64,000 nt of DNA from Pelomonas sp047654785 (GTDB taxonomy: Bacteria; Pseudomonadota; Gammaproteobacteria; Burkholderiales; Burkholderiaceae_C), in assembly GCF_047654785.1 (NCBI RefSeq), contig NZ_JASGKQ010000001.1, forward strand, positions 620,001 to 684,000. Direction: 5' to 3'. The notes under the pieces were generated by a model. That model did not search any database. It was given only the letters and a program-made list of their open reading frames with translations, and had not been told where the DNA came from. Position numbers and translations under genes: made by a program. The stretch's first letter is position 1, and each line of letters begins with the position of its first letter. Below, one piece after another: positions 24,012 through 35,265 of this stretch.

Positions 24012-24745
24012 CGGCCGGGGCCGAGGCGGTCCACGGCGTCGGTGATGAGGCCGTCGATGCCGTCGGCGATGAGCCGCCCGGCCACGTCCGCGTCGTTGAC
24101 CGTGTAGACCAGCGCCCGCCAGCCCTGGCCGTGCAGGCGCTCGATCAGCGCGCGGTCCATCAGCCGCCAGTTCGTGATGACGGCGGCGACGCCCAGCCGC
24201 GCGGCCGCGCCGGGCCAGCCGTCCCACAGCGTGTCCAGCAGCAGCGCGCGGGGCAGCGCGGGCGCGGCGTCGCGCGCGGCGGCCAGCGCCTCGGGCTTGA
24301 AGCTGCTCAGCAGCGGCGGCGTCCCGGCCCCGGCCCACAGCCGCGCGGCCTCGCGGGCGACGGCGGCGCCGGTGCGCGCCTCCTCGCCCGGGCAGGGCTT
24401 GATCTCGAGGTTCAGCGCGCAGCCGTTGGCGCGGCAGAAGGCGGCGACCTGCGCGAGGCGCGGCAGCGGCTCGGCGGTGTACGGCGGGCTGTGCCAGCCG
24501 CCCGCGTCCAGGCGGGCGAGCGCGGCCCAGTCCTGCCCGGCCGGCGAGCCGCTGCCGCTGCTGGTGCGGTCCAGCGTGTCGTCGTGCAACAGGAAGGCTT
24601 CGCCGTCCCGGCTGAGCTTGACGTCACATTCGAAGGCTCGGTGCCCGAAACCGGCGCCCACGCGGAACGCGGCCAGCGTGTTCTCCGGGGCGAGCCGGCC
24701 GGCGCCGCGGTGGGCGAGCCACAAGGGGTAGGGCCAGGAGGTCAT
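23993..24745 (-). CDS. ugpQ: glycerophosphodiester phosphodiesterase
   Basis: 250 residues, cytoplasmic (no signal peptide). It hydrolyses glycerophosphodiesters to glycerol 3-phosphate and an alcohol. Catalytic motifs are HRGAGRLAPENTL (His and Glu-Asn) and ECDVKLSRDG with HDDTLDR, followed by LEIKP. ATG 24745 is preferred over upstream in-frame codons because the family N-terminus (PYPLWLAHRG) follows at once and an AGGAGGT-like sequence is not needed upstream in this divergent 61-bp gap. Confidence 0.93.
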   Translation of the reverse strand: MTSWPYPLWLAHRGAGRLAPENTLAAFRVGAGFGHRAFECDVKLSRDGEAFLLHDDTLDRTSSGSGSPAGQDWAALARLDAGGWHSPPYTAEPLPRLAQVAAFCRANGCALNLEIKPCPGEEARTGAAVAREAARLWAGAGTPPLLSSFKPEALAAARDAAPALPRALLLDTLWDGWPGAAARLGVAAVITNWRLMDRALIERLHGQGWRALVYTVNDADVAGRLIADGIDGLITDAVDRLGPGRQPMRA

Positions 24746-24806
24746 CCCACGGATTCTGGGGCGAAAACCCCCGGGGTACGATCCGCAGCCGCTCCCCTTT
24801 CCGTCT

Positions 24807-27800
24807 ATGAACGCCCCGCATCCCCTGATGCCGGTCGCCGCTGATGCGGCCGACACCAACGCGCCGCGCCTGCGCGAGATTCCGTACAACTACACCTCGT
24901 TCTCCGACCGCGAGATCGTCATCCGGCTGCTCGGCGCGCGTGCCTGGGCGCTGCTGGACCGGCTGCGCGCGGAGCGGCGCACGGGCCGGTCCGCGCGCAT
25001 GCTGTACGAGGTGCTGGGCGACATCTGGGTGGTGCAGCGCAACCCCTACCTGCAGGACGACCTGCTGGACAACCCCAAGCGCCGCGCGCTGCTGATCGAG
25101 GCGCTGCACCACCGGCTGGCCGAGGTGCAGAAGCGCCGCGACCCGGCCGCCGACCCGCAGCGTGACGGCCACGTCGGCGAGCTGCTGCAGGCCGCGCGCG
25201 ACGCGGTGGCGCGGTTCGCGGCGATGTTCGAGCAGGTGGCCAGCCTGCGCCGGCGCGCGGCCCGGCGGCTGGCCCGGCACACGGCGCGGGACAACATCAA
25301 GTTCGACGGCCTCTCGCGCGTGGCCCACGTGACGGACGCGACCGACTGGCGCGTCGAGTACCCCTTCGTCGTGCTGACGCCCGACACCGAGGCCGAGATG
25401 GCGGGCCTGGTGGGCGCCTGCTTCGAGCTGGGGCTGACGGTGATCCCGCGCGGCGGCGGCACCGGCTACACCGGCGGCGCGGTGCCGCTGGTGTGGAACA
25501 GCGCCGTCATCAACACCGAGAAGCTCGAAGCGCTGCGCGGCGTCGAGATGCTGAAGCTGCCGGGCCTGGACCGCGAGGTGCCGACCATCTTCAGCGAGGC
25601 CGGCGTCGTCACGCAGCGCGTGGCGGACCTGGCGGAGCAGCACGGCTTCGTGTTCGCCGTCGACCCGACCTCGGCCGAGGCCAGCTGCATCGGCGGCAAC
25701 GTGGCGATGAACGCGGGCGGCAAGAAGGCCGTGCTGTGGGGCACGGCGCTGGACAACCTGGCCTCCTGGCGCATGGTGACGCCCGAGGCCAAGTGGCTGG
25801 AGGTCGTGCGGCTGAACCACAACCTCGGCAAGATCCACGACGTGGAGGTGGCGAGCTTCGAGCTGCGCCATTTCGACGCGACGGGCCAGGTGCTGGAGCG
25901 CACTGAGCGGCTGGACATCCCCGGCCGCGTGTTCCGCAAGGAGGGCCTGGGCAAGGACGTGACGGACAAGTTCCTCGCCGGCCTGCCGGGCATCCAGAAG
26001 GAAGGCTGCGACGGCCTCATCACCAGCGCGCGCTGGATCGTGCACCGCATGCCGGCGCACACGCGCACCGTCTGCCTGGAATTCTTCGGCAACCCGAAGG
26101 ACTGCGTGCCCAGCATCGTCGACATCAAGGACTACATGTTCAGCATCGCGTCCACCGGCGTGCTGCTGGCCGGGCTGGAGCACCTGGACGACCGCTACCT
26201 GAAGGCGGTGGGCTACGCGACCAAGAGCAAGCGCGGCGGCCTGCCGAAGATGGTGCTGGTGGGCGACATCGTCGGCGACGACGCGGACGCGGTGGCGCGC
26301 GCGACGAGCGAAGTGGTGCGCCTGGCCAACGGCCGCTCGGGCGAGGGCTTCGTCGCGGTCAGCGCCGACGCGCGCAAGAAGTTCTGGCTGGACCGCAAGC
26401 GCACCGCCGCGATCAGCAAGCACACGAATGCGTTCAAGGTGAACGAGGACGTCGTGATCCCGCTGCCGCGCATGGGCGAGTACACGCTGGGCATCGAGCG
26501 CATCAACATCGAGCTGTCGCTGCGCAACAAGCTGGAGCTGGCGGACGCGCTGACGGCCTGGTTCGCCACCGGCAAGCTGCCGCTGGGCAAGGGCGACGAC
26601 GCCGGCGAGATCCCCAGCGCCGAGCTGCTGGAGGACCGCGTGCAGCAGGCGCTGGCGCTGCTGCGCGAGGTGCGCGCGCTGTGGCAGCAGTGGCTGGACG
26701 GGCTGGACGGGCTGGACGGCGGCGGCTTCTTCGAGCGCCTGCAGACGCATGAGCTGCGCGCGTCGTGGAAGGCGCAGATCATGAAGCCGCTGCAGTCGCT
26801 CTTCAGCGGCGCGGCCTTCGAGCCGCTGCTGGCCGAGTGCCGGCGCATCCACAAGCAGGTGCTGCGCGGCCGCGTCTGGGTCGCGCTGCACATGCATGCG
26901 GGCGACGGCAACGTCCACACCAACATCCCCGTCAACAGCGACAACTACGCGATGCTGCAGACGGCCCACGAGGCCGTGGCGCGCATCATGGTGCTGGCGC
27001 GCTCGCTGAACGGCGTGATCTCGGGCGAGCACGGCATCGGCATCACCAAGCTCGAATTCCTGACTGACGACGAGCTGGCCGCGTTCACCGACTACAAGCA
27101 GCGCATCGACCCCGAGGGCCGCTTCAACAAGGGCAAGCTGCTGCGGCAGGCGCCGGGCCACGCCGAGCCGGCCGATACCGCTGGCGGCGCCCTCCATGCC
27201 GACCTGCGCAACGCCTACACGCCGTCCTTCGGGCTGATGGGGCACGAGTCGCTGATCATGCAGCAGAGCGACATCGGCGCCATCGCCAACTCGGTGAAGG
27301 ACTGCCTGCGCTGCGGCAAGTGCAAGCCCGTCTGCGCGACCCACGTGCCGCGCGCCAACCTGCTCTACAGCCCGCGCAACAAGATCCTCGCCACGTCGCT
27401 GCTGGTCGAGGCCTTTTTGTACGAGGAGCAGACGCGCCGCGGCGTGTCCGTCAAGCACTGGCAGGAGTTCGAGGACGTGGCCGACCACTGCACGGTCTGC
27501 CACAAGTGCTTCAACCCCTGCCCGGTCAAGATCGACTTCGGCGACGTGACGATGGCCATGCGCAACCTGCTGCGCAGGATGGGCCAGAAGACCTGGCGCC
27601 CTGGCAACGCGGCGGCGATGTTCATGCTGAACGCGACCAACCCCGAGACCATCAAGCTCGCGCGCACGGCGATGGTGGGCGTGGGCTTCAAGGCGCAGCG
27701 GCTGGCGGCCGAGCTGCTCAAGCGCGTGGCGCGCCGGCAGACCAGCGCGCCGCCGGCCACGCTGGGGCCGGCGCCGGTGAAGGAACAGGTCATCCACTTC

Positions 27801-28712
27801 ATCAACAAGAAGCTGCCCGGCGGCCTGCCCAAGAAGACCGCGCGCGCGCTGCTGGACATCGAGGACAAGGACTACGTGCCCATCATCCGGCCGCCCGCCA
27901 CGCCGAGCGAGACGGAGGCCGTCTTCTACTTCCCCGGCTGCGGCTCCGAGCGGCTGTTCAGCCAGGTGGGCCTGGCGACGCAGGCCATGCTCTGGCATGC
28001 CGGTGTGCAGACCGTGCTGCCGCCCGGCTATCTGTGCTGCGGCTACCCGCAGCGCGGCTCGGGCCAGAACGACCGCGCCGAGAAGATGATCACCGACAAC
28101 CGGGTGCTGTTCCACCGCGTCGCCAACACGCTGAACTACCTGGACATCAAGACCGTGGTGGTCAGCTGCGGCACTTGCTTCGACCAGCTGCAGGGCTACA
28201 AGTTCGAGGACATCTTCCCCGGCTGCCGCATCATCGACATCCACGAATACCTGCTGGAGAAAGGCATCACGCTGGGCTCCAAGGGCAGCTACCTGTACCA
28301 CGACCCCTGCCATTCGCCGATGAAGCAGCAGGAGCCGATGAAGACGGTGAAAGCGCTGGTCGGCGAGGGCGTCGTGAAGAGCGAGCGCTGCTGCGGCGAG
28401 AGCGGCACGCTGGGCGTGACCCGGCCCGACATCGCCACGCAGATCCGCTTCCGCAAGGAGGAGGAGCTGCGCAAGGCCGAGACGCAGCTGCGCGCGTCGG
28501 GCCAGGCCGGCGCCAGCGACAACCTGAAGATCCTCACCTCCTGCCCGAGCTGCCTGCAGGGCCTGAGCCGCTACGGCAACGACCTGCAGAACGGGCTGCT
28601 GGAGGCCGACTACATCGTCGTCGAGATGGCCCGGCAGATCCTGGGCGAGAACTGGATGCCGGACTACGTGGCCCGCGCGAACGCGGGCGGCATCGAGCGG
28701 GTGCTGGTGTGA
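24807..28712 (+). CDS. large FAD-linked oxidoreductase with Fe-S and CCG domains (DUF3683 family)
   Basis: 1301 residues, a natural fusion. Order: DUF3683 (about 20-190), FAD_binding_4 with PRGGGTGYTGGAV and EASCIGGNVAMNAGG (about 190-430), FAD-oxidase_C (about 450-770, ending ISGEHGIG), two [4Fe-4S] motifs (CLRCGKCKPVC and CTVCHKCFNPCP), then two CCG cysteine domains (FPGCGSE, CCGYPQRGSGQ; CGTC, CCGESGTLG). It resembles D-lactate or glycolate dehydrogenase subunits GlcD plus GlcF joined. The electron donor is not known. A -10-like TACGAT at 24777 lies 25 nt before the start. Its stop overlaps the HIT gene start (GTGTGA). Confidence 0.92.
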   Translation: MNAPHPLMPVAADAADTNAPRLREIPYNYTSFSDREIVIRLLGARAWALLDRLRAERRTGRSARMLYEVLGDIWVVQRNPYLQDDLLDNPKRRALLIEALHHRLAEVQKRRDPAADPQRDGHVGELLQAARDAVARFAAMFEQVASLRRRAARRLARHTARDNIKFDGLSRVAHVTDATDWRVEYPFVVLTPDTEAEMAGLVGACFELGLTVIPRGGGTGYTGGAVPLVWNSAVINTEKLEALRGVEMLKLPGLDREVPTIFSEAGVVTQRVADLAEQHGFVFAVDPTSAEASCIGGNVAMNAGGKKAVLWGTALDNLASWRMVTPEAKWLEVVRLNHNLGKIHDVEVASFELRHFDATGQVLERTERLDIPGRVFRKEGLGKDVTDKFLAGLPGIQKEGCDGLITSARWIVHRMPAHTRTVCLEFFGNPKDCVPSIVDIKDYMFSIASTGVLLAGLEHLDDRYLKAVGYATKSKRGGLPKMVLVGDIVGDDADAVARATSEVVRLANGRSGEGFVAVSADARKKFWLDRKRTAAISKHTNAFKVNEDVVIPLPRMGEYTLGIERINIELSLRNKLELADALTAWFATGKLPLGKGDDAGEIPSAELLEDRVQQALALLREVRALWQQWLDGLDGLDGGGFFERLQTHELRASWKAQIMKPLQSLFSGAAFEPLLAECRRIHKQVLRGRVWVALHMHAGDGNVHTNIPVNSDNYAMLQTAHEAVARIMVLARSLNGVISGEHGIGITKLEFLTDDELAAFTDYKQRIDPEGRFNKGKLLRQAPGHAEPADTAGGALHADLRNAYTPSFGLMGHESLIMQQSDIGAIANSVKDCLRCGKCKPVCATHVPRANLLYSPRNKILATSLLVEAFLYEEQTRRGVSVKHWQEFEDVADHCTVCHKCFNPCPVKIDFGDVTMAMRNLLRRMGQKTWRPGNAAAMFMLNATNPETIKLARTAMVGVGFKAQRLAAELLKRVARRQTSAPPATLGPAPVKEQVIHFINKKLPGGLPKKTARALLDIEDKDYVPIIRPPATPSETEAVFYFPGCGSERLFSQVGLATQAMLWHAGVQTVLPPGYLCCGYPQRGSGQNDRAEKMITDNRVLFHRVANTLNYLDIKTVVVSCGTCFDQLQGYKFEDIFPGCRIIDIHEYLLEKGITLGSKGSYLYHDPCHSPMKQQEPMKTVKALVGEGVVKSERCCGESGTLGVTRPDIATQIRFRKEEELRKAETQLRASGQAGASDNLKILTSCPSCLQGLSRYGNDLQNGLLEADYIVVEMARQILGENWMPDYVARANAGGIERVLV

Positions 28713-29140
28713 GCGCGGCGGCGTGCCCGCTGTGCGACGCCGACGGCGGCCTCGTCGTCGTGCGCACGCCGCGGTTCCGCGTCGTCCGCGTGACCGACGA
28801 GCCGTCGTTCCCGGCCTTCTACCGGCTCATCTGGGCGCGCCATGTCGCCGAGTTCAGCGACATCGGCGACACGGATCGTCACGCCTGCATGGACGCGGTG
28901 ACCGAGATCGAGCGGGTTCTGAGGGCTTTGCTGCGCCCGACCAAGGTGAACCTGGCCTCGCTGGGCAATGTGGTGCCGCATTTGCACTGGCACGTCGTCG
29001 CGCGTTTCGCGGGCGACAGCCACTTCCCCGCGCCCATCTGGGCGCCCGCGCAGCGTGCGGCGGTGCCGGCGCTGGCGTGCGCGCTGGACGAGGTGGACGC
29101 TGCGATCGCCCAGCGATTGGCGGGCAACGCGCCGCAGTAG
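28709..29140 (+). CDS. HIT family protein
   Basis: 143 residues from GTG 28709, overlapping the previous stop. The HIT triad HLHWHVV near residue 93-99 is intact. HIT proteins hydrolyse nucleotide or dinucleotide phosphates; the substrate here is unknown. A CPLCDA motif at the N-terminus could bind metal. It probably shares a transcript with the FAD/Fe-S protein, a neighbour pair I have seen in Burkholderiales. Confidence 0.9.
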   Translation: MSAAACPLCDADGGLVVVRTPRFRVVRVTDEPSFPAFYRLIWARHVAEFSDIGDTDRHACMDAVTEIERVLRALLRPTKVNLASLGNVVPHLHWHVVARFAGDSHFPAPIWAPAQRAAVPALACALDEVDAAIAQRLAGNAPQ

Positions 29141-29505
29141 GCGCCGTCGCCGGGGGCGCATTGGCGTCGCCGGGCGCGGCCTGCAGGCGCTGCATGACCG
29201 GGCCGGCACCGGCGCTGCGGCCGCCCGTCCGGGGCCCGGCGCGGGCGGGACTGCCATTCGCCATCGCGCGCGGCCATCCGGGATTGCCCGCTCGGGTGGT
29301 CCCCGTACCTGCGGGAAGTGACAACCCGGATGCCGCGCGGCGACACACTTTGCGCCGCTTCGTAGAGCGCCGAGGCCGGCGGTGGGCGTGATGTTGGTAG
29401 GAACGCCCCCGCAGGCCAGCCGAGACATGGTGGCGCTTCCCGTGGAGATCCCGCGGGCGAAGCCGGTGCGCCGTCTGTCACGGCGACTTTTGAGGAAATA
29501 CCAAG
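29141..29505. other. intergenic region before the subtilase gene
   Basis: 365 bp without a supported gene. It should hold the subtilase promoter, but no clear sigma-70 or sigma-E hexamer pair was found. A small hairpin GCCGT-CTGTC-ACGGC (29470-29484) lies just before the strong ribosome site GAGGAA (29492-29497). No riboswitch family was recognised. Confidence 0.5.
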
Positions 29506-31335
<1,830 letters not shown>

Positions 31336-31358
31336 GCGGCGCGTCGCGCTGAATGAGC

Positions 31359-31383
31359 AACGGGGCCTTCGGGCCCCGTTTTT
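31359..31383 (+). terminator. rho-independent terminator after the S8 protease
   Basis: AACGGGGCC (31359-31367) and GGCCCCGTT (31372-31380) form a perfect 9-bp stem around a TTCG tetraloop, followed by TTTTT. It stands between convergent genes; only the plus side has a T-run. Confidence 0.9.
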
Positions 31384-31393
31384 CATGAGGCGC

Positions 31394-33109
31394 TCAGGCG
31401 CCGTCCACCAGCACGCGGTTGCGCCCGCCGCGCTTGGCGGCGTAGAGCGCCTGGTCGGCGCGCCGCAGCAGCGTGTCGGCCTGCTGCGGCGGCAGGCCGC
31501 CGGCAATGCCCACGCTGATGCGCACCGCCAGCCCCGGCGTGGTGGCGGCCCAGTCGTGCTCGGCCACGGCCAGGCGCAGCCGCTCGCAGATCTCGGCGGC
31601 CTGCGCCGGGGCGATGCCGGCCAGCACCGCCATGAACTCCTCGCCGCCGACGCGGGCCACCAGGTCGGCGCTGCGCAGGCGGTGGCGCAGCAACTGCGCG
31701 AGCTGCTGCAGCACCGCGTCGCCGACGGCGTGGCCGTGGCTGTCGTTGATGCGCTTGAAGTGGTCCACGTCCAGCGCCGCCACGCTGATGACCTGGCCCG
31801 CCAGCCGCGCGCCCTCCACCAGCAGCGGCAGCGCGAACTCGGCGTGGCGGCGGTTGTGCAGGCCGGTCAGCACGTCCTCGTGCGCGGCGCGCTCCAGCGC
31901 CAGCGCATGCTCGCGCAGGCGCTGCTGCTCGGTTTCCAGGTGCGCGGCGCGGGCGCGCTCGCGGCGGGCGTCGGCGGCCGCGACGTCGGCACGGGCCTGG
32001 GCCTGCTCCACCTGGTCGCGGATCAGGATCACCTCGGTCTGCAGCATCAGGTTGTCGCGGCTGATCTGGCGGTCCAGGCCGACGAGCTCCTCCAGCCGCG
32101 CCAGCGCCTCGCGGAACTGGCCGCAGGCCTTGTGCGCCTCGTACAGAGCGCGCACCAGCAGCCGGCGCAGCTTGGGCGGCGGCTCCACGCAGGCCTGCAG
32201 CAGCGCCTCCAGGATGCGCGCGGACTGCAGCGGCTCGCCCTTCAGGCGCAGGAAGATGGCGCGCTGCGCGTCGGCCTCGATGGCCAGCGTGGGGTAGCCG
32301 TGGTCGTGGGCGAGGTGGCCGAACTCGTTGAGCGGCGGCAGCGCCTCGTCCGGCTGCCCGCTGGCGAACAGCGCGTTGACGAGGTTGGACAGCGCCACCG
32401 CCACCTCGAACGGGCCGCCGCCTGCGCAGCGCGCCCGCGCCGTGGCCTGCTCGGCGGCCTGCCGGGCCTGGGCGGCGGCCTCGGCCTGCGCGGCGGCGTC
32501 GCCCAGGGCGGCGGCTTCCTCGGCGCGGCGCAGCCAGAAATAGGCCAGGTTGTTCTGGCACGAGAACAGCACCTCGTGCGCGCCGGCCTGCGCGGCGATC
32601 TCCTGCGCCTGCTCGGTGGACGCGCAGGCCTGCACCGGGTTCTCCAGGCTGGCGTAGGCCACGGCCACGCGGTTCAGCGCCCAGGCCTCGCGCGCGGGGT
32701 CGCCGGCGCGGCGGGCGCAGCTCAGCGCACGCATGCCGCAGGACAGCGCCTCGCGCGCCAGCATCAGCTGGCTGTAGACGAAGGACTCCGAGGTCAGCGC
32801 GTCGGCCCGCAGCAGGTCGTCGTCCAGCCGCTCGGCCAGCGCCAGCGCCTCGGTGGCGCTGCGGGCGCTGGCCGTCAGGCGGCCCAGGCGCGGGTACTGG
32901 TGGGCCAGCTGCGCCAGTACCGCGCCGCGCCGCCGTGCCTCGGTGGCGGGGCAGGCGGCCAGCAACTGCTCCAGCGCGTCGGTGGAGGCCTGGTAGGCGC
33001 CGGCCGCCGCGCGTTGCTGCTGGACGGCGAACGCCGCGTCGAAGGCGGCGGCATCGAAGTCGGCGCCCGGCGCGGGGTGGTCGGGGGAGGTGGCGGGCGG
33101 GTCGGCCAT
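31394..33109 (-). CDS. diguanylate cyclase with TPR-like sensor region
   Basis: 571 residues, no membrane segment. Residues 1 to about 370 are alpha-helical repeats of TPR type, rich in Ala and Leu, ending in a coiled coil (about 375-415). The C-terminal GGDEF domain has an active-site GGEEF at residues 488-492, an LDVDHFKRINDSHGHAVGD metal/substrate region and an inhibitory I-site RSAD five residues before it. It therefore should synthesise c-di-GMP with product inhibition. The gene is divergent from the DUF429 gene with 36 bp between starts. Confidence 0.92.
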   Translation of the reverse strand: MADPPATSPDHPAPGADFDAAAFDAAFAVQQQRAAAGAYQASTDALEQLLAACPATEARRRGAVLAQLAHQYPRLGRLTASARSATEALALAERLDDDLLRADALTSESFVYSQLMLAREALSCGMRALSCARRAGDPAREAWALNRVAVAYASLENPVQACASTEQAQEIAAQAGAHEVLFSCQNNLAYFWLRRAEEAAALGDAAAQAEAAAQARQAAEQATARARCAGGGPFEVAVALSNLVNALFASGQPDEALPPLNEFGHLAHDHGYPTLAIEADAQRAIFLRLKGEPLQSARILEALLQACVEPPPKLRRLLVRALYEAHKACGQFREALARLEELVGLDRQISRDNLMLQTEVILIRDQVEQAQARADVAAADARRERARAAHLETEQQRLREHALALERAAHEDVLTGLHNRRHAEFALPLLVEGARLAGQVISVAALDVDHFKRINDSHGHAVGDAVLQQLAQLLRHRLRSADLVARVGGEEFMAVLAGIAPAQAAEICERLRLAVAEHDWAATTPGLAVRISVGIAGGLPPQQADTLLRRADQALYAAKRGGRNRVLVDGA

Positions 33110-33145
33110 GGCAGCGCGATTTTGCCCAGCCCCACAATGCCGGGC

Positions 33146-33958
33146 ATGCGCGACGCCGCCGTTTTCGGGATCGACTTCACGAGTGCGCCCCGCGCCGCCA
33201 AGCCCATCCGGGTGGCCGAGGGGCGGCGCCACGGCGCCGTGGTGCGCCTGGCCGGGCTGGCGGCGCTGGCCAGCCTGGACGCCTTCGCCGCCTGGCTGGC
33301 CCGGCCGGGGCCGTGGGTGGCGGGGCTGGACCTGCCGTTCGGCCTGCCGCGCGAGCTGGTCGAGCAGCTCGGCTGGCCGACCGGCTATGCGGCGCTGATG
33401 GCGCACTACGCGGCGCTGGGCCGCGCCGAGATCCGCGCGCTGTTCGCCGCCTTCTGCGCCGCGCGGCCGGCGGGCGCCAAGTTCGCGCACCGCGCCTGCG
33501 ACGGCCCGGCCGGCGCCAGCCCGAGCATGAAGTGGGTGAACCCGCCGGTGGCCTGGATGCTGCATGCCGGCGTGCCCCGGCTGATCGCGGCGGGCGTGCA
33601 TCTGCCGGGGCTGCTGGCCGGCGACGAGCGCCGCGTCGCGCTGGAGGCCTACCCGGGGCTGCTGGCGCGCGAGCTGATCGGCCGGCGCCCGTACAAGAGC
33701 GACGCCAAGGCCGCGCAGACACCCGAGCGGCTGATCGCGAGGAAGGACATCGTCGATGCGCTGGAGCAGGGCCGCACGCGGCTGGGCCTGCGGCTCAAGC
33801 TCAGCGCTGCGCAGCGCGACGCACTGGTGGCCGACGCGAGCGGCGACAGCCTGGACGCGGTGCTGGCGATGCTGCAGGCGGCCTGGGCGGCGGACCGGCC
33901 CGCCTACGGCTGGCCCGAGGGCGTGGACCCGCTGGAGGGCTGGATCGCCAGCGCCTGA
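33146..33958 (+). CDS. DUF429 family protein (predicted RNase H-fold nuclease)
   Basis: 270 residues. Starts with an RNase H-like strand and Asp (FGIDFTSAP), has GLDLPFGLPRE and EAYPGLLAREL blocks, and DASGDSLDAVLA near the C-terminus, acidic positions typical of DUF429. Function unknown. ATG 33146 is preferred over ATG 33137 because the sequence CACAAT (33133-33138) looks like a -10 element that would place the first nucleotide close to 33146, giving a leaderless message. Confidence 0.82.
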   Translation: MRDAAVFGIDFTSAPRAAKPIRVAEGRRHGAVVRLAGLAALASLDAFAAWLARPGPWVAGLDLPFGLPRELVEQLGWPTGYAALMAHYAALGRAEIRALFAAFCAARPAGAKFAHRACDGPAGASPSMKWVNPPVAWMLHAGVPRLIAAGVHLPGLLAGDERRVALEAYPGLLARELIGRRPYKSDAKAAQTPERLIARKDIVDALEQGRTRLGLRLKLSAAQRDALVADASGDSLDAVLAMLQAAWAADRPAYGWPEGVDPLEGWIASA

Positions 33959-33965
33959 GCCGGGT

Positions 33966-35252
33966 TCACAGCTGCGACGCCAGCAGCCGGCTCCAGCGCT
34001 CGGCCAGCTTCTCCGTCCACGGCCGCCGCCGCCAGGCCTCGAAGGTGATGAGCTCGGCGCGCGCCAGGTCGGCCTCGAAGACCTCGGTCTGGCGCTGCGC
34101 GAAGCCGCGGTCCAGCAGGTTCAGCGTGGCTTCGTCGTTCAGGCGGAACGAGCGGTTGTCGAAGTTGGTGGAGCCCACCGACGTGAGCAGGCCGTCCACG
34201 ATCATCACCTTGCAATGGAACATGGTGGGCCGGTACTCGGCGATGGTGGCGCCGGCCTGCAGCAGCGGCCCCCAGGTGGCGCGCGAGGCGTGGCGCACCG
34301 CGTCGCTGTCGATGTGCCTGCCGGGCACGACGACGCGCAGCCGCACGCCGCGCCGCATCGCGGCCACCAGCGCCTCGTGGGTCAGCGCGTCGGGCACGAA
34401 GTAGGCGGCCGACAGGTCGATGGACCGGCTGGCCGCCGTGATGGCGAACAAATACATCAGCTGCATGCTCTCGCTGCCGCCGCTGGGCGAGCTGCTGAAC
34501 ATCTGCGCGGCCATGCGGCCCGGCGCCTCGGGCTCGGGGAAGTAGGCCGGGCCATGCAGCACCTCGCCGGTGACCTTGAGCCAGTTGTCGAGGAACACCG
34601 ACTGCATCTGCGCGACGACCGGGCCGGTGACGTGGAAGTGCGTGTCGCGCCAGTGGTCGGCGTCCTGCGCGTGGCCGGTCCACTCGGTGGCGATGCCCAC
34701 GCCGCCGGTGAAGCCGATGCGGCCGTCCACCACCAGCAGCTTGCGGTGCGTGCGGTTGTTCAGGCGCGCCAGGTGCGTCCAGTGCGGCGGGTGGAAGCGC
34801 CGCACCGCGACGCCGGCCGCCTCCATCTGGCGCAGCAGCGCGGCGTCCATCTTGGCGCTGCCCAGCCAGTCCAGCAGCACGTGGCAGCGCACGCCGCGGC
34901 GCGCGGCATCGGACAGCGCCTGCGCGAATTCGCGGCCGATGTCGCCGGACCAGTAGATGTAGGTCTCGAAGGTGATCGTCGCCCGCGCGCCGCGGATGGC
35001 CGCCAGCATCGGCGGGAAGATCTCGTCGCCGTTCAGCAGCGCCGTGGCGTGGTTGCCGGCCACGAACGGCGGGCCCAGCAGCACGCCCAGCTCGCGGGCG
35101 AACTGCGGGTCCTCCAGCGGGTAGAGCCGCGCCACGTGCCGCTCGATCTTCTTCTCGCCGCTCATGAAGTTCACGGCCAGCAGCACGGCCACCAGCGCCA
35201 CGGCGAAGCCGATGGCCATCCAGGCGGCGTTGCCGAGGAGGTGGGCGGCCAT
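33966..35252 (-). CDS. phospholipase D/cardiolipin synthase family protein
   Basis: 428 residues. An N-terminal membrane anchor (AAWMAIGFAVALVAVLLAV) precedes two PLD domains with HKD motifs THRKLLVVDG and FHCKVMIVDG. It probably makes cardiolipin from phosphatidylglycerol, or transfers phosphatidyl groups as ClsB-type enzymes do. It is last in a minus-strand run moeB-LOG-arginase-PLD and begins 13 bp after the arginase stop. Confidence 0.9.
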   Translation of the reverse strand: MAAHLLGNAAWMAIGFAVALVAVLLAVNFMSGEKKIERHVARLYPLEDPQFARELGVLLGPPFVAGNHATALLNGDEIFPPMLAAIRGARATITFETYIYWSGDIGREFAQALSDAARRGVRCHVLLDWLGSAKMDAALLRQMEAAGVAVRRFHPPHWTHLARLNNRTHRKLLVVDGRIGFTGGVGIATEWTGHAQDADHWRDTHFHVTGPVVAQMQSVFLDNWLKVTGEVLHGPAYFPEPEAPGRMAAQMFSSSPSGGSESMQLMYLFAITAASRSIDLSAAYFVPDALTHEALVAAMRRGVRLRVVVPGRHIDSDAVRHASRATWGPLLQAGATIAEYRPTMFHCKVMIVDGLLTSVGSTNFDNRSFRLNDEATLNLLDRGFAQRQTEVFEADLARAELITFEAWRRRPWTEKLAERWSRLLASQL

Positions 35253-35265
35253 GATGCCGGGTGCG

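Noticed and set aside
24624..28313. A minus-strand open frame of more than 1200 codons
   Set aside because: It is the exact antisense of the FAD/Fe-S fusion gene; its composition (Ala/Arg/His/Val runs) is what reversed G+C-rich coding DNA gives, with no domain motifs and no ribosome site.
29141..29505. Possible c-di-GMP or other riboswitch before the subtilase
   Set aside because: The conserved loop sequences of known classes are absent; only a short unspecific hairpin is present.
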